In this document: positions 1 to 5,782 of the stretch, piece after piece
Numbering within the stretch: position 1 is the stretch's first letter
Layout: each line of letters opens with the position of its first letter
NCBI GenBank assembly: GCA_026994125.1
Contig: JALWRJ010000213.1
Location: forward strand, 1-6,578
Direction of reading: 5' to 3'
DNA from: Cyclobacteriaceae bacterium
GTDB taxonomy: Bacteria > Bacteroidota > Bacteroidia > Cytophagales > Cyclobacteriaceae
Length of the DNA stretch: 6,578 bases
Notes under the pieces: model-generated
Databases searched by the model: none
Told to the model about the DNA's origin: nothing
What the model saw: the letters and a program-made list of their open reading frames with translations, nothing else
Position numbers and translations under genes: made by a program

Positions 1-12
1 ATTGTTTGGTAG

Positions 13-80
13 TTGCCACGCCTGGGGTTTATAGCTAAACAAGCATTTTAGCTATTGGGTTCCGGGTATTTGAGTACTAC
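13..80. repeat. Possible degenerate third member of the intergenic repeat family
   Basis: The order of short words TTGCC (13-17), TGGGG (23-27), a GCTAA/TTAGC hairpin (34-38 with 48-52) and AGTACTA (73-79) parallels the better copies at 5428-5506 and 5706-5782, in the same orientation and again just past the 3' end of a minus-strand gene. Identity between the words is low and spacing differs, so this could be coincidence. Confidence 0.25.
31..55 (-). terminator. Hairpin downstream of tex
   Basis: A perfect 9-bp inverted repeat (ATAGCTAAA at 31-39, TTTAGCTAT at 47-55) with a 7-nt loop begins 37 bp past the tex stop. There is no T-run after it on the minus strand, so it is not a textbook intrinsic terminator. 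It may protect the tex mRNA 3' end, terminate weakly, or belong to the repeat family described at 13-80. Confidence 0.35.
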
Positions 81-92
81 AAACACATAAAG

Positions 93-2348
93 CTAAGCAC
101 CAAACTTACCTTTTAGTCTTGCCAGTTTGTCTTGAAAATCTCCTTGCGGGGCTTTGGGCTTAGTACGAGCCTGCTGCTTTGATTTACTCCGCTGCCTGGG
201 TTTATTTTTTGCAAAAGGATCGGCTTTCATAGATAAGGCAATTCGTTTCCGGACTATATCCACCTCCAACACCGTTACGTGCACTTGCTGCTGCACCCGC
301 ACTACATCGGCCGGGTTGGCTACAAATGCATCGGCCAAATGGCTAATATGCACCAGGCCATCCTGGTGTACACCAATATCTACAAAAGCACCAAAATTGG
401 TAATGTTTGTTACAATTCCGGGCAAATTCATGCCCATTTTTAAATCAGAAATAGTTTCTACCCCATCGGCAAACGAAAAGGCTTTAAAAGAAGCCCTGGG
501 GTCACGTCCCGGTTTTTCGAGCTCGGCCATAATATCGTGCAAGGTAGGTAGCCCAACGGTATTGGTTTGGTAGTTGGCAAGTTTAATGGCTTTTTGCTTT
601 TGCTTGTTATGTATTAAATCGGCTACCGAACAACCTGCATCTAAAGCCATTTGTTCTACAATTGGATAAGCTTCGGGGTGTACGGCACTGTGGTCGAGCG
701 GGTTTTGCGAAGCGCGCACCCGCAAAAAGCCGGCCGCCTGCTCAAAGGCTTTATCTCCAAACCTGGGTACATTTTTTAAAGCTTTGCGCGAGTTAAAAGG
801 TCCGTGCTGGTTGCGGTGGTTTACAATATTTTGTGCCAACTGCGGTCCCAAGCCCGACACGAATGAAAGCAGCTCTGCACTAGCCGTATTAAGCTCTACC
901 CCTACCGAGTTAACGCAACTCATTACCACATCGTTCAGGCTCTTTTTTAATCGTGTTTGATCTACATCGTGCTGGTACTGCCCCACCCCAATCGATTTAG
1001 GGTCTATTTTAACCAATTCGGCCAAAGGATCCATTAACCTGCGTCCAATTGATACGGCACCTCTAACAGTAACATCTTTATCGGGAAATTCCTTACGAGC
1101 CACCTCCGAAGCGGAATAAATAGAAGCACCACTTTCGTTTACCATAACCACTTTACAATGGGAAGGCAGTTTAAGACCGGCTACAAACAATTCGGTTTCG
1201 CGGCTGGCCGTGCCATTACCAATGGCAATAGCGGCAATTTTATGCCTGGCACAAAGTTCTTCGATAACGGCTCCGGCCTGCATGGTTTGATTTTGAGGCG
1301 CATTAGGGAAAATTGTGGTGTGGTCGAGGAGTTTACCCTGGGCATTGAGGCAAACCACTTTGCAACCGGTACGAAAGCCGGGGTCGATGGCTAATACCGG
1401 CATTTCACCTAGCGGAGGCGAAAGCAAGAGTTGTTGCAAGTTTTCAGCAAACACCTGGATGGCCTTTTCATCGGCTTTTAATTTTGAAGCTACCCGTGCT
1501 TCGGTTTCCATGGATGGTTTCAAAAGCCTTTTGTAGGCATCCTTACTGGCTATAAGCACCTGCCGGGCCGCTTCTGAATTGTTTTTTACAAAAAGTTTTT
1601 CTATTAATGCTATGGCCTCTTCTTCTTCGGGTTTTATATCCATACTCAGGAAACCTTCGGCCTCGCCCCTACGCATGGCCAGCAACCTGTGTGAGGGCAC
1701 TTTAGCCAGAGGTTCCGACCACTCAAAATAATCGCGGTACTTGGCGGCTTCTGATTCTTTACCCGCCAAAAGCTTAGTAGTTATGGTGGCTTTCCTTAAA
1801 AATAAGTCGCGCATTCGCTTACGCAACGAGGCATCTTCGTTAATAATTTCGGCTATAATATCTCGGGCACCCTGGAGGGCTTCCTCTACCGATGCAACTC
1901 CTTTTTCGAGGTTAGTAAAGCTATTGGCCATGCTCTCTACCTGCCCGGATGGTTGCGCCAGTAATTGCGTGGCCAGAGGCTCCAGCCCTTTTTCACGGGC
2001 TATCGAAGCCTTTGTTTTGCGTTTTGGCTTATACGGCAGGTAAATATCTTCAAGCTCGGCCAAGGTAGTGGCTTGGGCTAATTGCTGCGCCAACTCCGGG
2101 GTTAGTTTTTCCTGTGCTTCGATTGATTTTATGATAGCCTCTCTGCGTTTATCCAGCTCGCGCAGTTGCTCCAGGCGGTCGCGAATAGTGGCAATCTGCA
2201 CCTCATCAAGCATGCCGGTGGCTTCTTTCCGGTAACGAGCTATAAAAGGAACAGTAGCTCCACTATCGAGCAATTGAGCAGTAGCAGCTACCTGCCCCGG
2301 CTGTACGCTGATGGCAGTTGCAATTTGTTGAAAATGTGTTTGGTTCAT
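93..2348 (-). CDS. tex: Tex family S1 RNA-binding transcription accessory protein
   Basis: Tex is a cytoplasmic nucleic-acid-binding protein related to eukaryotic Spt6 and linked to transcription. The domain order fits the family. A helical Tex N-region covers about residues 1-300. A YqgF/RuvX-like RNase H fold starts at AIDPGFRTGCK (about 320-330) and continues through IGNGTASRETE (about 374-386) and VNESGASIYSAS (about 403-414). The RGAVSIGRR...VGQYQHDV block follows at about 429-462, then helix-hairpin-helix DNA-binding segments at about 486-545, and an S1 domain at about 640-708 (GIVTNITNFGAFVDIG, DGLVHISHL). The tail, about 709-751, is basic and ends DKLARLKGKFGA. I start at the ATG at 2346-2348 (MNQTHFQQI), giving 751 residues, a normal length. 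The frame stays open for 20 more codons upstream, but those residues (MRALFFKIIF...) do not resemble Tex. No frameshift is seen. The gene diverges from the thioredoxin gene and appears monocistronic within the window. Confidence 0.96.
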   Translation of the reverse strand: MNQTHFQQIATAISVQPGQVAATAQLLDSGATVPFIARYRKEATGMLDEVQIATIRDRLEQLRELDKRREAIIKSIEAQEKLTPELAQQLAQATTLAELEDIYLPYKPKRKTKASIAREKGLEPLATQLLAQPSGQVESMANSFTNLEKGVASVEEALQGARDIIAEIINEDASLRKRMRDLFLRKATITTKLLAGKESEAAKYRDYFEWSEPLAKVPSHRLLAMRRGEAEGFLSMDIKPEEEEAIALIEKLFVKNNSEAARQVLIASKDAYKRLLKPSMETEARVASKLKADEKAIQVFAENLQQLLLSPPLGEMPVLAIDPGFRTGCKVVCLNAQGKLLDHTTIFPNAPQNQTMQAGAVIEELCARHKIAAIAIGNGTASRETELFVAGLKLPSHCKVVMVNESGASIYSASEVARKEFPDKDVTVRGAVSIGRRLMDPLAELVKIDPKSIGVGQYQHDVDQTRLKKSLNDVVMSCVNSVGVELNTASAELLSFVSGLGPQLAQNIVNHRNQHGPFNSRKALKNVPRFGDKAFEQAAGFLRVRASQNPLDHSAVHPEAYPIVEQMALDAGCSVADLIHNKQKQKAIKLANYQTNTVGLPTLHDIMAELEKPGRDPRASFKAFSFADGVETISDLKMGMNLPGIVTNITNFGAFVDIGVHQDGLVHISHLADAFVANPADVVRVQQQVHVTVLEVDIVRKRIALSMKADPFAKNKPRQRSKSKQQARTKPKAPQGDFQDKLARLKGKFGA

Positions 2349-2365
2349 AGTATAAAAATGGAGGG

Positions 2366-2400
2366 CAAAACTAGAATTGAAAATGATTTTGAAAAACAAA
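2366..2400 (-). promoter_or_regulatory. Candidate tex promoter (Bacteroidota type)
   Basis: Read on the minus strand, 2373-2366 is TAGTTTTG, an exact match to the Bacteroidota -7 pattern TAnnTTTG. A TTTG lies at 2400-2397, 23 bp upstream, at the long end of spacings reported for the -33 element. It sits 17 bp before the tex start, so the leader would be very short. The motif match is seen directly; promoter activity is inferred. Confidence 0.4.
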
Positions 2401-2515
2401 GCCCGCAATTATTTTTTTTCCTTATCGGGTTAGTGGCATCTTGTTGGTGGGGTCATCGTGCAACCTTTGTCATGCATTTATTTAGTTTCATGGAACTTTT
2501 TGGCACCGGGTTTGT

Positions 2516-2523
2516 TATTTTTG
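2516..2523 (+). promoter_or_regulatory. Candidate -7 box of the TlpA-like gene
   Basis: TATTTTTG at 2516-2523 matches TAnnTTTG exactly and ends 24 bp before the ATG at 2548. No TTTG occurs at the usual 17-23 bp upstream; the nearest, at 2499-2502, is only 13 bp away. Only the -7 half is therefore well supported. Confidence 0.4.
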
Positions 2524-2547
2524 TTAGAATAAAAACTGAAATTGTTT

Positions 2548-3138
2548 ATGACTTCGTCAAAAATTAAAAAAGAAGTAAAGGAGTGGGGCATATTTGCCAT
2601 TATCTTATTAACCCTATATTTTACAGGATTACATACCGAAGTAGCTGCTTTTACGCAGCGTATAGTATTGGCCACAGGAATTGCCAACCCCGATACCACC
2701 CCCCTTGAGGATAAAGAAAAAGCTGCTTACGATTTTACATTAACCGGATTAGATGGAAGTACGCTTGATTTTGAAACCTTAAAAGGCAAAGTAATTTTTA
2801 TTAATATGTGGGCCACCTGGTGCGCTCCATGTGTAGCCGAAATGCCAAGTATTAAAGAAATGTACAGCCATTATAAAGACAACCCTGATGTGGTTTTTGT
2901 AATGATTTCGTTTGATAAAACAGCAGAAAAAGCAGGTAAATTTGTAAAAAAGAAAGGATATGATATGCCGGTATATTTTCCTAACGAAACACAAATTCCG
3001 AAGGTGTACGAATCGAAAGGCATACCTACTACTTATGTAATAGACAAAGAGGGCTATATTGTGTACCGCAAGGTGGGCATGGCCAATTATGAGTCTAAAT
3101 CGTTTGCTAAGATGCTGGATGGCCTGATTGCCAAATAG
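2548..3138 (+). CDS. TlpA/ResA-type membrane-anchored thioredoxin
   Basis: This 196-residue protein has a short basic N-terminus, one membrane segment at about residues 13-28 (WGIFAIILLTLYFTGL) and a linker. A TlpA/ResA-like thioredoxin domain starts near residue 60. The redox motif is WATWCAPC, with catalytic cysteines C92 and C95. The cis-proline loop is GIPTTYVID with P160. DGSTLDFETLKGKVIFINMWATWC is the usual TlpA/AhpC-TSA entry strand, with a charged EMPSIKEM helix after the active site. The domain should face the periplasm and act as a thiol reductant, for example for apocytochromes or other exported thiol proteins; the substrate cannot be read from sequence. I chose the ATG at 2548. 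A TTG two codons earlier is possible but adds nothing. The gene is preceded by a good TAnnTTTG box and has no close downstream partner, since the next gene begins 255 bp later. Confidence 0.93.
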   Translation: MTSSKIKKEVKEWGIFAIILLTLYFTGLHTEVAAFTQRIVLATGIANPDTTPLEDKEKAAYDFTLTGLDGSTLDFETLKGKVIFINMWATWCAPCVAEMPSIKEMYSHYKDNPDVVFVMISFDKTAEKAGKFVKKKGYDMPVYFPNETQIPKVYESKGIPTTYVIDKEGYIVYRKVGMANYESKSFAKMLDGLIAK

Positions 3139-3172
3139 TTATTGAGGTAACCGCAGCCGAAGTGACTCTACA

Positions 3173-3201
3173 CTTATCATTTTTTTTTCGAAAAAAATAA
3201 G
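3173..3201. terminator. A/T-rich hairpin after the TlpA-like gene
   Basis: A run of nine T at 3180-3188, then CG, then seven A at 3191-3197 forms a palindromic core (3182-3197). It is flanked by CTTAT (3173-3177), which can pair with ATAAG (3197-3201). It lies about 35 bp beyond the TlpA stop. The stem is nearly all A-T and is not followed by a clean T-tract, so terminator function is tentative. The rest of 3139-3393 shows no gene and no clear TAnnTTTG box ahead of the 3394 gene. Confidence 0.3.
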
Positions 3202-3393
3202 CTAAATTTAGTTCAGCATAGGGCTGATTTATACCCCCCGGAATGGATTAGCATGCTTTGCGCCTGATTTAGTGTATCTTATTACCTTACTAGTACGCAC
3301 GTAATAAATAAAATGTTTTTTTACGATATGTACAGTTGCCAAACTGGTATAGGGAAAATAGGCTTTTAATTGTCAATATTAACATCCTAAAAA

Positions 3394-3909
3394 ATGGATA
3401 AACAAGAATTCTTTTTATTAATTCCGGGAATAATTTATGGGGTTGCAATTGTAGATTTACTCAAAGTTTTTACCCATAAAAATAAATCTTTTGAACTTGT
3501 TGGATGGGGAGTATTTAGTTTATTAGTTATTACTTTTAATTGGACGTTGCTCTATGCACAGCTTACCCTTATTACAAACAATAATTTAAACTTTTACCTG
3601 GTTGTTTTTCAGGCCATAATTGTATCTGTTTTAACCTCAACCATTAGCCCTGAAGAAAAAGACATAGATACGAAAAAATACTTTTTAGAAATCAGAAATA
3701 GCTTTTTCTTACTCTTTGCCATCTATATGATTTCGGCCATTTTTATGCGCTATTATGTTTTTAACGAAACGGAACCCGCTTGGATTCGCCCCCTTGGCCT
3801 ACTGATATTTTTAATTTGTGCTTATACCAACAAATACTGGTTGCGCATATCGCTTTTGATTTTTGCTTCTATAATAATGGTACTTCGAATTTTCTCTGAT
3901 GTTATTTAA
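3394..3909 (+). CDS. Hypothetical polytopic inner-membrane protein
   Basis: I do not recognise this 171-residue protein. It is very hydrophobic. Likely membrane segments lie at about residues 6-24, 36-56, 65-83, 103-122, 131-145 and 148-168, which gives about six passes, the fifth being short. The main hydrophilic parts are a basic loop at about 27-33 (THKNKSF) and a charged loop at about 85-101 (SPEEKDIDTKKYFLEIR). No catalytic motif, metal ligands or cysteine pairs are visible. The ATG at 3394 follows an A-rich stretch with no Shine-Dalgarno site, as is usual in Bacteroidota. The ORF is uninterrupted, AT-rich like its neighbours, and has sensible transmembrane periodicity, so I take it as a real gene. 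It stands alone on the plus strand and its stop lies 31 bp from the convergent stop of the DUF5777 gene, so its role is not indicated by an operon. Confidence 0.8.
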   Translation: MDKQEFFLLIPGIIYGVAIVDLLKVFTHKNKSFELVGWGVFSLLVITFNWTLLYAQLTLITNNNLNFYLVVFQAIIVSVLTSTISPEEKDIDTKKYFLEIRNSFFLLFAIYMISAIFMRYYVFNETEPAWIRPLGLLIFLICAYTNKYWLRISLLIFASIIMVLRIFSDVI

Positions 3910-3940
3910 TTAGGGCTTGGAGTTATTCAACTGCCTCTAT

Positions 3941-4816
3941 TTATTTTTTAGATTTTTTACCCGTTTGAAAAGTTCTGGAAATATTGAATCCAAATCTAAT
4001 ATCGCCATCCCAAAAATTATCGGTGGTATCGGTAATAAAACCTGGTTCAAAGGTAGGGCGCGTATTAGTAATATGCAGTTGAAATACATGCCCTCCGGTT
4101 TCAATATCTACACCCAACCCAATTACATCATAGGTAGCCACCGAAGTAAACGGGTTAAACCTATAATAATACTCGCCTGTAAGCGCAAGGCTTTGATTTA
4201 ACTTATATCTATAAGCTGCCCCCAAATAAAATACATCGTTGGGGTCGGCATTAGTAGGTACTGTATTAATATGCACCATACCCGGCATGAGCTGAATAGT
4301 AAGTTTCTTTCCAAATTTCCTCGAAACGAGTAGTTCATTGGCAAACGACATGCGCTGGCCGGTGGTTATATCATCGCTAATTTTAATGGTAGGAATTACC
4401 ATGGTTGATAACCAAACCATACTTACCGGGCTATTTTTAACCCCTGCTTTTTGCCGCAAAAATTTCCATTTAACAAAGCCATCGTAGGCTTTGGTGTAGG
4501 TGCTTCGGCCAATACCTACGTTTAGGAGGTTGGTAATGCCATATTCAAAACCCAGGCGCATATTGGCTTGGTCGAGGCCAAAAAATTCCTCAATGCCCGA
4601 GTTAACCGGCCCAAAACGGTGGTAAATTAAAAAATCGAGTTCGCCTTTGCTTTTGGTTTTGGTAGAATGCCCGCTTATTATATGCGTGCCTTTAAAGGCA
4701 GCTGTGGTATAAGTAGTGGCAGGCTCATCATCGAGCATATTTAGTAGGTCGTCTTGTGCAAATGAAGGGATAGAAAAAAGAACAACAATAATTAATACCA
4801 GATTGTTTCGTTTCAT
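3941..4816 (-). CDS. DUF5777 family outer-membrane beta-barrel protein
   Basis: This 291-residue protein starts with a clear signal peptide (MKRNNLVLIIVVLFSIPSFA, likely cut before Q21). The mature part is built of alternating hydrophobic and polar strands with many aromatic girdle residues. It ends in a strand-like GDIRFGFNISRTF (about 271-283) followed by a lysine tail. Features I associate with DUF5777 are FKGTHIISGHSTKT near residues 41-54, LDFLIYHRFGPVNSG near 60-74 with a following FGLDQANMRLGFEYG, and HVFQLHITNTRPTFEPGF near 243-260. The molecular function is unknown; it is predicted to be an outer-membrane barrel. The frame stays open upstream to 4870, but the M at 4816 begins the signal peptide and avoids overlap with the YceI gene, so that start is used. 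It lies 22 bp downstream of the YceI gene on the same strand, so the two are very likely co-transcribed. It is convergent with the hypothetical membrane gene. Confidence 0.87.
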   Translation of the reverse strand: MKRNNLVLIIVVLFSIPSFAQDDLLNMLDDEPATTYTTAAFKGTHIISGHSTKTKSKGELDFLIYHRFGPVNSGIEEFFGLDQANMRLGFEYGITNLLNVGIGRSTYTKAYDGFVKWKFLRQKAGVKNSPVSMVWLSTMVIPTIKISDDITTGQRMSFANELLVSRKFGKKLTIQLMPGMVHINTVPTNADPNDVFYLGAAYRYKLNQSLALTGEYYYRFNPFTSVATYDVIGLGVDIETGGHVFQLHITNTRPTFEPGFITDTTDNFWDGDIRFGFNISRTFQTGKKSKK

Positions 4817-4838
4817 TTGAAATGACGGAATTATTAAA

Positions 4839-5372
4839 TTAGTTTTCATGGGTTGGGTATTCATATTCAACAGTTACTTCTACTACTTCAGCAATTTTTT
4901 GAAACATAAGCGAGGGCACTTCAATACCATACTCAGCTACTTTTACCGGAAACACCGCTTTAATTTTTAGTTTTTTTGCACTGGTAATGCTACCCTCCAC
5001 TTGTATGTTTTTCTCTACTCCGTGTATTTTCATTACCCCTTTTGCCATGGCGTTAGGCATATCTATTCCTTGCTGCCAATTGGTAATTTTACCTGTAAAG
5101 GTAGCGTATGGATAGGTGTCAGACTCCAGGTATTTTTCGTTAAAATGCTCTTGCATAAGCGATTTTTCAAATTCAAAACTTTGAATAGGTATCCGAAAAG
5201 CGATTTCACCTGTTTCAAGATTAATAACACTTACGCCTTTGGTAGTAGTGGCGGTTATGTCTTCGAGCATGGCACTCGAAAAGAATTTAGTACTGCTTTT
5301 ATCGGATTTAACTTTTTGTCCATAACTTACCAATTGGGTTGTTAGTGCTACTAGTAGCAGTAGGTATTTCAT
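4839..5372 (-). CDS. YceI family periplasmic/secreted protein
   Basis: This 177-residue protein has a signal peptide (MKYLLLLVALTTQLVSYGQ, probable cut at G-Q near residue 18) followed by a YceI-like domain. The hallmark is the segment at about residues 72-95 reading LMQEHFNEKYLESD followed by TYPYATFTGKI, where the family has HF..KYLES..YP.A.F.G.I. GVMKIHGVEKNI follows at about 112-123, and the closing strands at about 152-171 contain FQKIAEVVEVTVEYE. YceI proteins form a lipocalin-like barrel and some bind polyisoprenoid or other lipids; the ligand here is unknown. The part before the HF motif is compact, so the domain is at the short end of the family. The frame stays open to 5513, but the added 47 residues run through repeat DNA and look non-coding; the ATG at 5370-5372 starts a proper signal peptide. 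It is the first gene of a two-gene operon with the DUF5777 barrel gene. Confidence 0.92.
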   Translation of the reverse strand: MKYLLLLVALTTQLVSYGQKVKSDKSSTKFFSSAMLEDITATTTKGVSVINLETGEIAFRIPIQSFEFEKSLMQEHFNEKYLESDTYPYATFTGKITNWQQGIDMPNAMAKGVMKIHGVEKNIQVEGSITSAKKLKIKAVFPVKVAEYGIEVPSLMFQKIAEVVEVTVEYEYPTHEN

Positions 5373-5388
5373 TTTGTTAGTTTTTATG

Positions 5389-5402
5389 TTTAACATGTTA
5401 AA
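5389..5402. promoter_or_regulatory. 14-bp perfect palindrome upstream of the YceI gene
   Basis: TTTAACATGTTAAA is a perfect 14-bp palindrome whose near edge is 16 bp upstream of the YceI start. The position suits an operator or leader hairpin for the YceI-DUF5777 operon. A palindrome of this size is expected by chance roughly once per few windows of this A/T content, so only its position makes it notable. Confidence 0.25.
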
Positions 5403-5427
5403 GAAGCATATTCGATTGTTTACATCG

Positions 5428-5506
5428 TTGCCTGGGGCTAAGTTTTTTTGTACACTTAGCCTTGTATTTACTAATCGTATATGTTGCATCTGTTTTGTTT
5501 TTAGTT
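5428..5506. repeat. Imperfect intergenic direct repeat, copy 1
   Basis: This copy shares three ordered exact words with copy 2 at 5706-5782: TTGCCTGGGGCTAAG (5428-5442), TACTAATCGTATA (5469-5481) and TGTTTTTAGTT (5496-5506). Offsets are 278, 281 and 276 bp, so there are small indels. A T-rich run follows the first word in both. Copy 1 also contains a perfect 8-bp hairpin (5436-5461) that copy 2 has largely lost. Confidence 0.75.
5436..5461. other. Hairpin inside repeat copy 1
   Basis: GGCTAAGT (5436-5443) and ACTTAGCC (5454-5461) are perfect inverted repeats with a 10-nt T-rich loop. On the minus strand it lies 63 bp upstream of the YceI start, so it could sit in a leader transcript or end read-through from the upstream haem lipoprotein gene. 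No U-tract follows on the minus strand. Confidence 0.5.
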
Positions 5507-5540
5507 TGAACAATTGTTTGTGCGCTTGGGGTACTTTGTT

Positions 5541-5581
5541 CTTCTTTTTGTCTTGACACTAAAAGAAGCAAAAAAGTCAAG
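5541..5581. repeat. Interleaved double inverted repeat (pseudoknot-like), probable Bacteroidota intergenic repeat
   Basis: Stem A pairs CTTCTTTT (5541-5548) with AAAAGAAG (5561-5568). Stem B pairs CTTGAC (5552-5557), which lies in the loop of A, with GTCAAG (5576-5581), which lies beyond A. Connecting segments are 3, 3 and 7 nt, the last being A-rich. This is the topology of an H-type pseudoknot. From memory, similar TTTTGTCTTGA...TCAAG sequences recur between genes in many Bacteroidota genomes; I could not check this here. Confidence 0.55.
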
Positions 5582-5705
5582 AAAATTTAATGCTCCCGCC
5601 CAAAACCAGCCCCTCCTCGCTAAATTTTCATGCCACCCCGCCTGCGCGAAGATGTAATATATCTATTTATTCCACTTTTTATATTCTTCTACTTTTAATA
5701 ACTCT

Positions 5706-5782
5706 TTGCCTGGGGCTAAGCGTTTTTTTTGTAAACACAGGTTCGCAAGTACTAATCGTATAAGGTGTTTCTGTTTTTAGTT
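5706..5782. repeat. Imperfect intergenic direct repeat, copy 2
   Basis: Words shared with copy 1 are at 5706-5720, 5750-5762 and 5772-5782, in the same orientation. The third word covers the stop codon (5777-5779) and the last asparagine codon of the haem lipoprotein gene, so the repeat either started as a copy of that gene's 3' end or inserted there and now supplies its stop. Confidence 0.75.

Larger units (their letters stand above)
5373..5776. other. Repeat-rich 404-bp intergenic region between the haem lipoprotein and YceI genes
   Basis: No credible gene is present. The frames open here (about 60 codons on either strand) run straight through the repeats and show no domain or signal. From right to left it holds most of one 77-bp repeat copy (5706-5782), an A/T-rich spacer (about 5655-5705), a C-rich block (about 5591-5652), a double inverted repeat (5541-5581), the other repeat copy (5428-5506) and a palindrome (5389-5402). 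No exact TAnnTTTG box was found for the YceI operon here. Confidence 0.7.

Noticed and set aside
154..2043. Several plus-strand open frames antisense to tex (such as 154-573, 1158-1394, 1741-2043)
   Set aside because: Their translations show no domains and are explained as complements of the clearly coding tex frame.
2349..2408. N-terminal extension of tex by 20 residues (start at 2408)
   Set aside because: The extra residues do not resemble Tex, the region holds a likely promoter box, and the start at 2348 gives a normal family N-terminus.
2166..2567. Plus-strand open frame of 133 codons running from inside tex to the start of the thioredoxin gene
   Set aside because: It is mostly antisense to the tex 5' end, overlaps both real genes and has no recognisable domain or signal.
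4817..4870. N-terminal extension of the DUF5777 protein overlapping the YceI gene
   Set aside because: The signal peptide begins at the methionine encoded at 4816; the longer form would hide it and overlap the upstream gene.
5373..5513. N-terminal extension of the YceI protein by 47 residues
   Set aside because: It would bury a clear signal peptide and be translated from intergenic repeat DNA with a hairpin and a palindrome.
5374..5580. Short open frames of about 60 codons on both strands in the intergenic region
   Set aside because: They pass straight through the repeat elements and show no signal peptide, domain or sensible composition.
5428..5782. CRISPR array or IS element terminal repeats
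   Set aside because: There are only two diverged copies with very different internal spacing, in direct orientation, with no transposase or cas gene and no target-site duplication that I can see.
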